DNA from: Panax quinquefolius
Taxonomy: Eukaryota > Streptophyta > Magnoliopsida > Apiales > Araliaceae
Direction: 5' to 3'
DNA length: 64,000 nt
Assembly: GCA_020205615.1 (NCBI GenBank)
Contig: CM035173.1
Coordinates: 53,827,300 to 53,891,299, forward strand
Each line of letters starts with the position of its first letter. Position 1 is the first letter of the stretch. Made by a program: the position numbers and the translations under genes. The notes beneath the pieces were generated by a model that worked only from the letters and a program-made list of their open reading frames with translations, had not been told where the DNA came from and did not search any database. Positions 1-10,980 of the stretch are shown here, piece by piece.

Positions 1-763
1 ACTCCCGCTGGCAACTTCTGCCTTACTACCAACCTCTAACTTATTCTTGTTCTTCCTCTCTTTGTGTTACTGAGACAATGCCTCACCACCAACTTTAGCT
101 ATTATCGCCTTTTCCAGAATGGTCCCATAGGAAGCACTCTGAAAAACCGATATTCTCTTCAGAGCCCGGGGTTTTTAAGCCCCCTTTCAAACTCAAGGCC
201 TTCCTCTCTTCTTCCGTGTCCACCTGATGTGGAGCAAACCTCTCCAATTCATTGAATTTGGTTACATACTGGGGAACTGTCATATCCCCTTGCTTAAGTT
301 CTAAGAACTTAATCTCCATCCTACCTTGCATACTAGTAGGGAAGTAGTTTTCGAAGAACACCTTCTTAAACTGTTCCCAAGTAACTGCTCCTGTCCTAGC
401 CCCACCATGGTGAGCCTCCCACCAGTAGTTGGCTTCCCCCTTCATCATGTAAGTCGCAAAAGAAGCCTTTTGCGCCTCACCTACTGTTTGTTATCACAAA
501 CGCCTTCTCGATCTCTTTTACCCATGTTTGGGCCTCTAGTGGGTCCATCGTTCCTCGGAACTCCGGAGGACCCACACTCTTAAATTCCTTGAAGGTAGTT
601 GTTCTTACTACCCCAGGAGCAACAGGAATCCCTCCCCCAACTTGGTTAAATGCAGCCGTTAATAAATTAACGAACTCTTACATAGGGTTATTAGGTCCCC
701 CCTGATTCTCATTATGAGACTCGGCCTCTTGGTTACGATGTCTCCTTCTTGGCGGCACAATTC
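1..763 (-). pseudogene. Ty3 gag, partial and broken
   Basis: Structural Gag protein of a Ty3 retrotransposon, which packages the element RNA in cytoplasmic particles. Reading starts near 763 with a proline/arginine-rich head (VPPRRRHRNQE; an ATG is not preserved). The retrotransposon-gag fold follows, with motifs VGPPEFRGTMDPLEAQTW, NYWWEAHHGG, FFENYFPTSMQGRMEIKFLEL and FNELERFAPHQV. A stop near 680 and a frameshift around 450-490 break it. The same motifs occur in the plus-strand copy at 60908-61580. The zinc knuckle region would lie beyond position 1. The gene is dead as read, though some breaks could be sequence errors. Confidence 0.85.
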
Positions 764-1104
764 TGATTAAATAAATAAAGTTTCGTTATTATCTATTTAA
801 CTATTTTGGTTATCAATCTTAAATAACAACCCATACCACAACAAGAACATTAAATAAAAACTTCATTATATTAATATGCTTTCATAGTCAAAACTATTTA
901 CATCATGATTCCTTAGCCAAAAAGCTATTACATAACTATCCCGTAATTGACTTCTACAAAAATTGGGATTTACAAAAAGACTACCCTTTAATTATATAAA
1001 AGAGGGTTTTACGTCACTACATATATACAAAAAGATCTAACAATCTACTAACACTGTCGTACGGAATTCTCATAATTCTGATTTGCCAATATCGACACAA
1101 TATC
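764..1104. other. AT-rich spacer between upstream ORF and gag
   Basis: No coding potential on either strand. In the minus-strand element this is the spacer between the coiled-coil ORF and gag, equivalent to 60613-60907 in the plus-strand element. Confidence 0.5.
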
Positions 1105-1468
1105 TCAACTTATAGTAAGTCGAGTCTGCCCGGACTCAATGGAATAACAAGCAATTTTCAGCTTGAAATCCCAATGAGCACACTCGTGGATGTACGACAT
1201 CCTAGCTATTTTCTGGTCTTTTTTAACCAGTTTCTTTCGAAGCTCTACGGCCTCTTCCTTATAGTCCCGTGCCTTATCTGTCATAAACACTTTCTCATCG
1301 TGCTCTGACTCAAAATCCGCCTCTGCAGATTCCTTCGCCTCATATAGGGTGGTTATCTCCTCATTACGTATACACACTTTCGATGGCTTGTGATTGCACA
1401 TTCCTATCCAACATAGATAGATACAATGATCTCATTGCATCCGGAGGTGTTGGCTCCTGAGTAGGTAC
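1105..1468 (-). pseudogene. Coiled-coil ORF upstream of Ty3 gag
   Basis: Function unknown. A charged, Glu/Lys-rich reading frame of 98 codons (1401 to 1105) contains runs such as EEAVELRKKLVKKDQKIAR typical of a coiled coil. Upstream, another frame starting at the edge of the copia insertion reads VPTQEPTPPDAMRSLYLSML before a stop, so the original protein was probably about 120 residues or longer and has one frameshift. It lies between the LTR and gag in the same sense as gag. The plus-strand Ty3 element has a longer coiled-coil ORF at the same place (59852-60612). No enzyme motif is seen. Extra ORFs before gag are known in Ogre elements, but I do not recognise this protein. Confidence 0.55.
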
Positions 1469-3327
1469 TGAAAGTATTATGCATACAAGCCAATCATGTA
1501 TGATGATAAAGCATATACTTTGTAATCAATCTTATTTATTTATTAATAAAATATTTATTTATTAAAGGCATTTATTATCTACATGGTGCTGTTTTAATAA
1601 TATGTGATAAGCCCATAGTTTTAAGCAATGCTTTAGAATCATGATGAGATCATGCTAATGAGATCTAAATTCTTAGATAGCTTAAAACTAAAATGTTCCC
1701 AATCAATGGATTACTAAAAAGGGGATTAGTAAAACCAGATAGATTGGTACATACATTGCTTGCTCATTGGATGAGGATGGTTGATCTCATGATCATTTGT
1801 GTGGAGACACTAAAGAAAGTATGCAGGTGCTTATTAGAGAATAAGTTCACTGAACGTGACTCTCTAAGGAATACCTAATGGAGTTTTACTTGCCTGTCAA
1901 TAGGAATTCCTATAGTGATAGTAGTACAAATGATCCTTAGACTTGAGATCATCATAGTATCTTATATATAATGAATTACACTTTGACTTATTCCTTAAGA
2001 CTCTTAGAGTATATCAAAGGGTATGCTTGAGTGAAATAAGTTATATATGAAGATAATGAATGATCAATAAAGAATCTACCACTTCTAGTAAAAGAAGAGA
2101 AATGTCCTATGTGATTCGATAAATGACAACCCGTGAATCCTTGGCGAGGTGGAATGAAATTAGAAAGTAGTTTCTAATTTGCATTCATTAGGAGTTGTGC
2201 ATTTAGGAATCGAAATACATATAATTAAATAAAATAAGACTTGACAGTAATTCCATGTCTTATATTTAATTGGGACATTGTATGGTGGAAGGATTGAATT
2301 ATGCGATAACTATTTACTCAAAGGTTCTTTTAAGATTAATGTTGAAATCTATATTATTCGGAAAGTCACGATCGCTAGGGAGGCTTATCCCTATAATAGA
2401 ATAAATATTATTTATTTAAATAAATTATTCGTTTAATTTATTTATTTAAATAAGATTAGAATTGTTTCTAATTGATTTATTCACAACCGGTTTAATATGG
2501 AGAACCTAAAGGGACACACCATAAAAGGAAGAATAATTATTTAAGAAGTTAATGGCATAATTGTAATAATATGTTAAGTATATTTAATTTAATCTATGGT
2601 GATAGAATAAATTAAATAGCTTAATATTATTATTTAATATTTTAGAAATATTAAATATAAATTAATAAGAGAAGTCTTATTGATATTCTTACAATTATTA
2701 TTATTATTTTAATTTCTAAAAGGGTTTAGGAATTAATTTAATATAAGTACTCTCATTTATTCCTAATTGGGTTAGGAAGGAAAATTAGTTAAAGGAGTTT
2801 AATTAATTATCCCTAATAGGATTAGGGAGCCCATTTAATTAAAAGAGTTTAATTAAATAAATAATACCTTATTTTAATTAAAATAAGGTTGCATGATATC
2901 TTTATAAGAGGAGTCTTATATCAGATATTAAACATACGTAATTCCAAGAGTTGGAGAGTACGCCTCTTTTTCTATAGAGATAGGAAAAATTAGGGTTTGA
3001 GCCAAAACACCCTTCTTCTTGAAAATTCTTCTTCCTTGGTAGATCACCTCTAGAGGTCATACACTTGGGTGGCTTACATTGATCAAAGGAAGGAATCAAC
3101 CCGGAGATTCAAGGAGATCGCGGAGAAGTAGGAGGTGAACTCGTATCTGAGGAAGCTCGTTTCTACAAGGGTATGATTTCATAACTTCTTATTCTTCGTT
3201 TAATTAATAATATGCATAAAGGATGATTCGGGTAATTGGTTTGTGAAAAAATTTTAAAATCTGATTTTATTACGCTTCCGCTATTTTTGCAATTTGATTG
3301 CTACTTTGATTCTCACAAAACTTTACA
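1469..3327 (+). repeat. 5' LTR of element A
   Basis: Starts TGAAAGTATTATGCATACAA and ends CTTTACA just before the PBS. It matches 9103-10957 along its whole length with scattered substitutions and small indels. The last 700 bases of U3 are very AT-rich and full of inverted repeats. A TATA-like TTTATAAG occurs near 2901; the matching place in element B has a better CTATAAATA. Confidence 0.95.
2631..2920 (+). repeat. String of hairpins in U3 of the Angela LTR
   Basis: Adjacent inverted repeats: 2631-2657 (12 bp stem, loop TAG), 2661-2684 (9 bp, loop AGAAGT; AGGAGT in other copies), 2784-2807 (10 bp, loop GGAG), 2810-2828 (8 bp, loop AGG), 2833-2858 (11 bp, loop AGAG), a perfect 24-bp palindrome at 2866-2889, and 2896-2927 (loop AGGAGT). 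Equivalent strings occur in the other three Angela LTRs. The stems differ, while many loops keep a GAG or AGG core. Confidence 0.7.
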
Positions 3328-3328
3328 G

Positions 3329-3340
3329 TGGTATCAGAGC
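3329..3340 (+). other. Primer binding site (initiator tRNA-Met)
   Basis: TGGTATCAGAGC, the standard plant PBS complementary to the 3' end of initiator tRNA-Met, one base after the 5' LTR. Confidence 0.95.
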
Positions 3341-3792
3341 AAAACTTTATGCAAATTATTAATTGTTATTATTCCATATATGTATGGGTATATATTTTGA
3401 ATAATTTATTGGGCATAATTTATTGTATAAAATTATTATTTTATAAAAATTTTTTCTTAAAACACAGTTTCGAAAAACGTTTTTTTCTTTGAACCGTTTA
3501 TGATCTTCGCTTTTTTTTTCGTCTTTACCTGTGTCTCATTTGTCCGCGTGATGTTGATTGTTATTATATGATATATAATATATTACTTGGCGGATCACTT
3601 GGTCACATTACTTTGAGCGGCATGGAACACATTTTTTAAGTTAACATGCACTTTAATGACTTATATATATATATATATATCGTATTATATTAGTGATTTG
3701 TATAGAGAATTTGCAACATTTTTTTGATTAACATGGTTTACATTATATATTTAGATATATAATCCAAACCGTGAAGCCCAACAGAATTTATA

Positions 3793-3794
<2 letters not shown>

Positions 3795-3831
<37 letters not shown>
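3795..3831. repeat. (AT)n microsatellite
   Basis: Uninterrupted AT dinucleotide run in the leader of element A. A shorter run lies near 3662-3680. Confidence 0.95.
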
Positions 3832-3834
<3 letters not shown>

Positions 3835-3850
3835 CTTAATAATTTTATAA

Positions 3851-3873
3851 TTAAAATAAAGAGTTTATTTTAA
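3851..3873 (+). other. Perfect hairpin, loop GAG, in the leader
   Basis: A 10-bp perfect stem (TTAAAATAAA with its complement) closes the loop GAG. Element B has about nine hairpins of this design in the matching part of its leader. Confidence 0.7.
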
Positions 3874-4312
3874 TCTTGAAATTGGATTTCATGCAATATA
3901 AAATTGCCCATTAAATGATATTCATATATATATGGCATGATTATATTTATTGATACATATGATGATATGTATGATAATAAATGAGATTGATTATGGATTA
4001 TTGACCAATGTGATTGGATTTATTTTGGTTGGATGTTTGAATGAATGGGTTTTATTAAATGGGGTCTGCGTACCTCATCTTTTCTGGTTTTCTTCTTGAT
4101 GTAAATTCTATCTCTCTCCTATGTACTTCCCTTGATCACGATCAAGGTTTCTATTTAAATTAAATAGTTTATGTAATAGGATTAGTTAGAATTTTTTGAA
4201 GAACCGGAGATCAAGGAGCAAGGAGCGCTCGAAGACCCGTTTGTAATGGAGCCCGGGTTTAAATGTAATAGTTATATTTAAATGTTTATTCTTGCACCCT
4301 AGGGTTTGACCT

Positions 4313-4344
4313 TTTGGTTCACTTGGTGGCTCTAGTGAACCAAA
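4313..4344 (+). other. Conserved leader stem-loop
   Basis: An 11-bp perfect stem containing TTGGTTCACT and AGTGAACCAA with the 10-nt loop TGGTGGCTCT. The same stem-loop, base for base, is present in element B at 51504-51535 although the neighbouring leader differs in length. A packaging or dimerisation signal is possible; this is inference. Confidence 0.75.
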
Positions 4345-4585
4345 CTAGAATAAAAGTCCATAATCAATCCGGGTAGAATATAGTATTCTATATGTGCATG
4401 CTAGTATTATATATATTATATATTATGCAAACATGCTTCGCATGTTTAATAATATGACGCGTATTTTATATATATATTTGCATGCTTGCTAAACAAGATG
4501 AGACAAATAATAACAAATCCTCAAAAATTTTATTAAGTCTTAAGCGTTCAAAGATATTTAGAATATCGAGCGTCATTTCTAGCAT

Positions 4586-4930
4586 GATAAAATTAATAGA
4601 GTATTAAATATTTAATATGAGTTTGTTGTGTCACCACAAGGCAAGTATTAAGTATTTAAGATGTTAATTTATCACATTTGATGCTTATAAAGAAAATTGA
4701 ACAATATTGTTTTGTTGTGTCACCACAAGGGCGATATTTTCTTTTTGAATATATGGAAGTGCTAGGTTGGACTTAACTTAGATAATTTTGATTCTGGATG
4801 TGTCACCACTGATCAAAATAATCCAAGAGGCAAAACATAAGGAGTTACATGTTGATGTAATTGACAAGGAGTTGTCTACCTATTTATTTATATATAGTTT
4901 GTTGTGTCACCACAAGGCTATATATATTTG
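4586..4930 (+). other. Four leader hairpins sharing one apical sequence
   Basis: Three copies of TTTGTTGTGTCACCACAAGG (4622-4641, 4711-4730, 4898-4917) and one variant (core 4796-4809) each sit at the tip of a different inverted repeat. Stems: 4604-4617 with 4646-4659 (14 bp, one G-U pair), 4689-4697 with 4736-4744 (9 bp), 4785-4792 with 4812-4819 (8 bp, extended past a mismatch), 4889-4897 with 4918-4926 (9 bp). The apical sequence can itself pair TTGTG with CACAA around TCAC. The cluster is also in element B at 51781-52125. Confidence 0.8.
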
Positions 4931-5073
4931 AAATGGGATCCTTATTCTCACTAGAAAAAAACTTTAATTAGATTTTGCCGAACTATATAAATGAGGGTAA
5001 TATAGTTTGAAGAAAATAGTGGGAGATACCAATATAAAATAAGACCTAATTTATTTTGGTAATTAATAAATGA

Positions 5074-5990
5074 ATGTTTGCTAAAATATTGTCTTTTTAC
5101 ATGCGAAATTTTGAAAATGTCACATTCACTAATTTCATCTTGAAGCATACTTGATGCTAACAAACCCATTTACCAAACTACTACCTGATTTGGTTAAGGA
5201 ATCTGAGAATTGTTCTCACTCTTTGAAAAGATTTCTTATGTCCTAAATTACCTGCATCTGCAAAAGTTGCGAGATGTACCTCTGAGGAAGAGATTGCTAC
5301 TTTTAAACAAAGGCAAGATGATGCATCCGTGGCTCGATGCATCATGCTCGCATCCATGAGTAACGAGCTTCAGTCACAAGATGAAAATATGGATGCTCCT
5401 ACTATCTTTGCTACACCTTGGAGAGTTGTATGGTGAGCAAAGTAGGGACCGCTAGATATGAAATATCTAAGGAGCTCTTCCGATCTCGGATGAATCGAGG
5501 GCACCTTTGCCGTTGAGACTCATGTCCTAAAGATGATCAATCGATTGAACGTCTTGGACGGACTTGGGTTCGTCGTGGATGGGGAGTTGAGTCAAGATTT
5601 AGTCTTGCGGTCACTCCCGCACACCTTCTCTCACAATTGTTGTGAATTTTCACATGAATAAGTTGGATGTCACTTGCTCGAATTACTTAACATGTTGAAA
5701 TCTAACTGAAGGTCACTTCCCATCCAAGAAGAACCATGTCTTCTTCGGTGGATGATTCTTCCAAGAAAAGGAAGAGGCCCAAGGTATCTTCCTAAAGGAA
5801 GAAATCCAAGAAGGCTAAGGGAAAGGCGAAAGTGAAGGATCAAAAAAACTCTGATCCAAATTTAGCAAAGGAATTTGCTTCCATTGCAATAAGTCTAGGG
5901 TCATTTGGAAGAGGAACTGCAAGGATTATCTTGCGAACAAAAGCGAAGAAGCTTGGAGAAGCTTGAATCCTAATCAAGGTTTGTTTATGA
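5074..5990 (+). pseudogene. Copia Gag (element A), broken
   Basis: Capsid/nucleocapsid protein of an Angela-type element. The likely start is the ATG at 5074 (MFAKILSFYMRNFENVTFTNF). Typical Gag motifs follow in shifting frames: CIMLASMSNELQSQDENMDA, ARYEISKELFRSRM (as implied near 5450-5490), GFVVDGELSQDLVLRSLP and LLELLNMLK. A decayed zinc knuckle (CFHCN, then CKDYL) lies at about 5870-5930; one extra base disrupts its GH. Several stops and frameshifts mean no full-length Gag can be made. The order and motifs agree with BARE/Angela Gag. Confidence 0.8.
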
Positions 5991-7440
5991 TTGAAATTAA
6001 TTTTTTACGAAAGTCAATCTTCTACTTGGGTATTAGATCTGGGATGTGGTTCTCACATATGTAATAATATCTGAGGACCGGTCGAAGTAGAAAGCTAAGC
6101 AAGGATGAGGTCGTCCCACGAGTGGGAAATGGAGCAAAGGTTTCTTGCATTAGGTGTAGGGGACTTATTGTTTAACTTGCTACGGCAAGTTCATTAATTT
6201 AAATAATTGTTATTTTGTTCCAAATATCATTAGAAACATTATTTCTATCTCTCATTAGATATGGATGGTTTTAATATTATAATAAAGAACAACAGTTGTT
6301 CCATTTATAATGATAATGTTTTATATGGTATTGGTAATTTCTGAAATGGACTTTATATACTTGACTTGCATGAAAATATATTTCAAATTGAACAAACTAA
6401 TAAAAGGAAAAGAGATGATGTTAATTATACCTTCATGTGGCAATCGTAGACTTCGGTTATATTAATGAAACAAGATTATATAAGTTGCATAAAGATGGGC
6501 TCCTAGAGCTATCTCGATTATGAATCATATCCAACCCGTGAATCTTGTCTCATGGGTAAAATGACTAAATCTCCTTTTAGTGGAAAAGGAGAAAGAGTTA
6601 CTGAGTTGTTAGCGTTGGTACACACGGATGTATGTGGACCTATGACAACGAATCGCATACGAGGAGGGTATTCTTATTTTATTACATTCACCGACGACCA
6701 CTCAAGATTTGGATATGTGTATTTAATGAAATACAAATCAATCATTTGAAAAGTTCAAAGAGTTCGAAGTGAAGTTGAGAAGCAAACCGGTAAGAGTATT
6801 AAGATTCTTCGATCCGATCGAGGAGGAGAATACTTAAGTGGTGAGTTTCTCAATTGTCTCAAAGAAAATGGTATAATCTCACAATGGACTCCACCGGGGA
6901 CGCCACAAAATGAATGGTGTATCGAAAGGAGAAATCGAACATTGTTGGACATGGTTCGATCTATGATGAGCTTTACCGACCTTCCAGTTTCCTTCTCGGG
7001 GATATGCCTAGAATCAATTTGCATACCTACTTAACAAGGTACCTACAAAATCCGTCCCCAAGACCCCATATGAGTTATGGATGGGGGGAAACCAAATCTT
7101 AAGCATGTTAAGACTTGGGGTTGTCCAACTTTTATGTCAAAAAGTTTGAAAACGATAAGTCGCAGACTAGATCGACAAATGTAGATTTGTGGGATACCCT
7201 AAAGAAACATCGGGGTATTATTTCTATCATCCAACCGATCAAAAGGTGTTTGTTGCGAAACATGCCGCCTTCTTGGAAAAGGAGTTTATCCTTGAAGGGT
7301 CGATGGGAGTAAGATATATCTTGAAGAAGTTCAAGAACCACAAAATACTACAGATCAAAGTGAGGTACCTAACCAAGTAGAGATTCATACATACCACACC
7401 CTATTCAGAATCCTAAGAAGAGTACCAAAGATGCGAGACG
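5991..7440 (+). pseudogene. Copia protease, GAG-pre-integrase and integrase (element A), broken
   Basis: Middle of the copia polyprotein. A degenerate protease region and a GAG-pre-integrase segment (frames giving ARKLSKDEVV-like and FNIIIKNNSCSIYNDN) precede the integrase core, whose start is open at 6552-6749: LALVHTDVCGPMT and YFITFTDDHSRFGYVYLM, including the first catalytic aspartate. After 6749 the frame is lost repeatedly; pieces with a central DRGGEY-like motif and the C-terminal integrase part are seen to about 7300. The enzyme would join element DNA into the chromosome. It is inactive as read. Confidence 0.8.
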
Positions 7441-7539
7441 GTATGGACTTGTCATAGAAGATGATGATGATGAGGTACGCATCATAGATGATGATGATCC
7501 ATTGAATTAATTAACAGCAGTATGAGTAGTAAAGACTTC

Positions 7540-9080
7540 GGAGAAATGGCAAGAAGCCATGAAATCCGAGATGGACTCCATGTATAAGAACCAAGTATGG
7601 ACTTTGGTCTCACCACCTGAAGGCATTAAGCCTATTGGGTGTAAATGGGTCTTTAAAAGAAAGACTGGAGCAGACGGCAAGGTAGAGACCTATAAGGCTC
7701 GACTGGTTGCAAAAGGTTTCAAACAAAGACAAGGAGTTGACTATGACGAAACCTTCTCACCAGTAGCAATGCTCAAGTCCATTCGGATTTTACTTGCGAT
7801 TACGACTTACCATGACTACTGAAATCTGGCAGATGGACGTGAAAACGGCCTTCCTCAATGGGAAACTTGAGGAGGATGTGTATATGACACAACCAGAGGG
7901 ATTTGTTTCAAAGGTTGGAAAAAATCAAGTCTGTAAGCTACAACGATCCATTTATGGATTAAAGCAAGCTTCTCGTAGGTGGAACATCCGTTTTGATGAG
8001 ACAATCAAAAAGTTTGATTTTATCAAAAATGAGGATGAACCATGTGTGTACAAGAAGGTTAGTGGGGCGCTATTTCATTCCTTGTATTATATGTTGATGA
8101 TATATTACTTGATAGGGAATGATATTCCTATCTTTAAAACAATTAAAATCTGGTTATCTAAACACTTCTCCATGAAGGACTTGGGAGAAGCATCCTATAT
8201 TTTGGGGATAAAGATCTATAGAGATAGATCTAATAGGATGCTTGGCTTATCCCAAGGAACGTACATTGACATGATGCTAAAAGGTTTAGCATGGAAGATT
8301 CCAAAAGAGGTCTCATGCCGATGAGCCATGGAATACATCTCTCCAAGAAACAAGCCCCAAAGACACTGAGGAGAGAAACCAGTATGAGTAAGATTCCTTA
8401 TGCTTGAAAGATAGGATCTATCATGTACTGTATGATATATATACTAGACCAGATGTCGCTCATGCACTTAGTGTAACAAGCGAGATATCGATCGAATCCG
8501 GAGAAAAGAACACTTTGGAAGGCGGTGAAAAATATCCTAAAGTACTTAAGAAGAACTAAGGATGTATTTCTTGTCTCACGGTGGAGTGCGAATTAAAACT
8601 AGAGGGCTTCACAGACTCAAGTTTTCAAACAGATCAAGATGATAGCAAATCCGTTTGGGGTATGTGTTTACCTTAAACGGTGGCATGCGATGAGTTGGAA
8701 AAGTTCCAAGCGTGAAACGATTCTTTGATTCGATGTGATGAGGCGAGTACATAGTGCAAGTGAAGGCTGCGAAGTCGTTTTTGGATGAAGAAGTTCATTA
8801 CTGAACTTGGTGTGGTTCCTAGCATTAAAGGACCGAAGGCCTTTATTACGTGACAACACTGGAGTACATTGCATAAGCTAAGGAACCCGTGTCTCATCGT
8901 AAATCCAAACACGTGTTGCGGCGATTTCATTTGATCGTAGAGATCATTGAAAGAGGAGCGTCACCACGAGCGTGTGGACTCTCAAGACAATATTGCGAGA
9001 TCCATTTACTAAAGCGTTAACACAACAAAGCAGCTTTGATCGTCACTTAGAGAAGATGGGTATGAGATACCATGGCGATT
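7540..9080 (+). pseudogene. Copia reverse transcriptase and RNase H (element A), broken
   Basis: Reverse transcriptase with NQVWTLV, PIGCKWVFKRK, YKARLVAKGF, DYDETFSPVA (7559-7822) and, after a one-frame shift, QMDVKTAFLNG, GLKQASR and FDFIKNEDEPCVYKK (7794-8324). The catalytic YVDD codons are at 8090-8101 but in another frame than the flanking sequence, and MKDLGEASYILGIKIYRDRS follows. RNase H traces continue to the end: SKIPY, TRPDVAHALSV, GVVPS, DNIADPLTKALT-like and MGMRYHG just before the polypurine tract. At least four frame breaks. The sequence is close to BARE-1/Angela. Confidence 0.88.
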
Positions 9081-9091
9081 GCCTTTAGTGC

Positions 9092-9101
9092 AAGTGGGAG
9101 A
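9092..9101 (+). other. Polypurine tract of element A
   Basis: AAGTGGGAGA immediately before the 3' LTR, the usual plus-strand primer of copia elements; the same tract is at 55373-55382 in element B. Confidence 0.9.
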
Positions 9102-9102
9102 T

Positions 9103-10957
9103 TGAAAGTATTATGCATACAAGCCAATCATGTATGATGATAAAGCATATCTTGTGTAATCAATCTTATTTATTTATTAATAAAAGAATTATTTATTAAA
9201 GGCATTTATTATCTACATGGTGTTTGTTTTAATAATATGTGATAAACCCATAGTTTTAAGCAACGCTTTTAGAATAATGATGATGATCATTCTAATGAGA
9301 TCTAAATTCTTAGAAAGCTTAAAACTAAAATAGTTCCCAATCATTGGATTACTAAATAGGGATTAGTGAATCCGGATAGATTGGTACATCGTTCTTTGCT
9401 TCATTGGATGAGGATGATTGGTCTCATGATCATTTGTGTGGAGACACTAAAGCAAGTATGTAGGTGCTTATTAGAGAATAAGTTCATTGAACGTGACTCG
9501 CTAAGGAATACCTAATGGAGTTTTACTTACCGTCAATAGAATTCTCAGTAGTGATAGTAGTAGTACAAATGATCCTTAGACTTGAGATCATCATAGTATC
9601 TTATATGTAATGAATTACACTTTGACTTATTCCTTAAGACTCTTAGAGTATATCAAAGGGTATGCTTGGGTGTAATAAGTTATATATGAAGATAATGAAT
9701 GATCAATAAAGAATCTACCACTTCTAGTAAAAAGGAGAGATGTCCTATGTTATTCGATAAATGACAACCCAGGAATCCTTGGCCAGGTGGAATGAAATTA
9801 GAAAGTAGTTTCTAATTTGCATTCATTGGGAGTTGTTCATTTAGGAATCGAAATACATATAATTAAATAAAATAAGACTTGACAGTAATTCCATGTCTTA
9901 TATTTAATTGGGACATAGTATGGTGGAAGGATTGAATTATGCGGTAAATATTTACTCAAAGGTTCTTTTATGATTAATGTTGAAATCTATATTATCCGGA
10001 AAGTCGTTAATCGCTAGGGAGGCTTATCCTATTGTAGAATAAATATTATTTATTTAAATAAATTATTTGTTTAATTTATTTATTTAAATGAGATTAGAAT
10101 TGTTCTAATTGATTTATTCACAACCCAGGTTTAATATGGAGAACCTAAAGGGTCACACCATAAAAGGAAGAATAATTATTTAAGAAGTTAATGGCATAAT
10201 TGTAATAATATGTTAAGTATATTTAATTTAATCTATGGTGATAGAATAAATTAAATAGCTTAATATTATTATTTAATATTTTAGAAATATTAAATATAAA
10301 TTAATAAGAGGAGTCTTATTAATATTATTATAATTATTATTATTTTAATTTCTAAAAGTTTAGGAATTAATTTAATATTAGTACTCTCATTTATTCCTAA
10401 TTGGATTAGGAAAGAAAATTAGTTAAAGGAGTTTAACTAATTATCCCTAATAGGATTAGGGAGCCCATTTAATTAAAAGAGTTTAATTAAATAAATAATA
10501 CCTTATTTTAATTAAAATAGGGTTATATAATATCTTTATAAGAGGAGTCTTATATTAGATATGAGATATCGTAATTCCAAGAGTTGGAGAGTACACCCTT
10601 TTCTTATTCGGATAAGAAAAATTAGGGTTTGAGCCAATCCTTCTTCTTGAAAAATTCCTCTTCCTTGGTGGATCACCTATAGAGGCCACACACTTGGGTG
10701 GCTTACATTAATCAAAGGAAGGAATCTACCCGAGATTCAAGGAGATCATGAGAAAGTAGGAGGTGAACTCATACTGAGGAAGCTTCGTTTCTACAAGGGT
10801 ATGATTTCATAATTTCTTATTCTTCGTTTTAATTAATAATATGCATAAAGGATGATCCGGAGTAATTGGTTTGTGAAAAATTTAAAAATCGATTTTATCT
10901 CGCTTCCGCTATAATTTGCAATTTGATTGCTACTTTGATTTTCACGAAAACCTAACA
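9103..10957 (+). repeat. 3' LTR of element A
   Basis: Begins TGAAAGTATTATGCATACAA and ends CCTAACA. It matches the 5' LTR with scattered base changes and 1-3 base indels. The U3 hairpin string is kept (about 10267-10540). Confidence 0.95.
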
Positions 10958-10980
10958 CATGATATATTCACATAGCACAC

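Larger units (their letters stand above)
3341..5073 (+). other. Long non-coding leader of element A
   Basis: About 1.7 kb without a credible reading frame between PBS and gag. It holds (AT)n tracts, a hairpin with loop GAG at 3851-3873, a conserved stem-loop at 4313-4344 and four hairpins with a shared apical sequence at 4586-4930. Long leaders are usual for BARE/Angela elements, where they carry packaging and dimerisation signals. Element B has an expanded version (49932-52266). Confidence 0.8.
1469..10957 (+). mobile_element. Ty1/copia Angela-like retrotransposon A, complete with both LTRs
   Basis: A 9.5-kb element with two 1.86-kb LTRs (1469-3327 and 9103-10957) that begin TGAAAGTATTATGC and end ACA, an initiator-Met PBS, a long leader, gag, protease, integrase, RT and RNase H in copia order, and a polypurine tract at the 3' LTR. 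The LTR length and the Gag and RT motifs match the Angela/BARE-1 type; this lineage call is from memory. Coding regions carry several stops and frameshifts. Flanks are GGTAC on the left and CATGA on the right, so no target site duplication is visible. Element B at 48049-57257 is a relative. Confidence 0.93.

Noticed and set aside
4951..5169. Minus-strand 72-codon frame in the leader of element A
   Set aside because: It overlaps the start of gag in the other direction and is not kept in element B.
8668..8930. Minus-strand frames of 68 and 85 codons within element A
   Set aside because: They lie opposite the RNase H remnants of the copia element, with no motif of their own.
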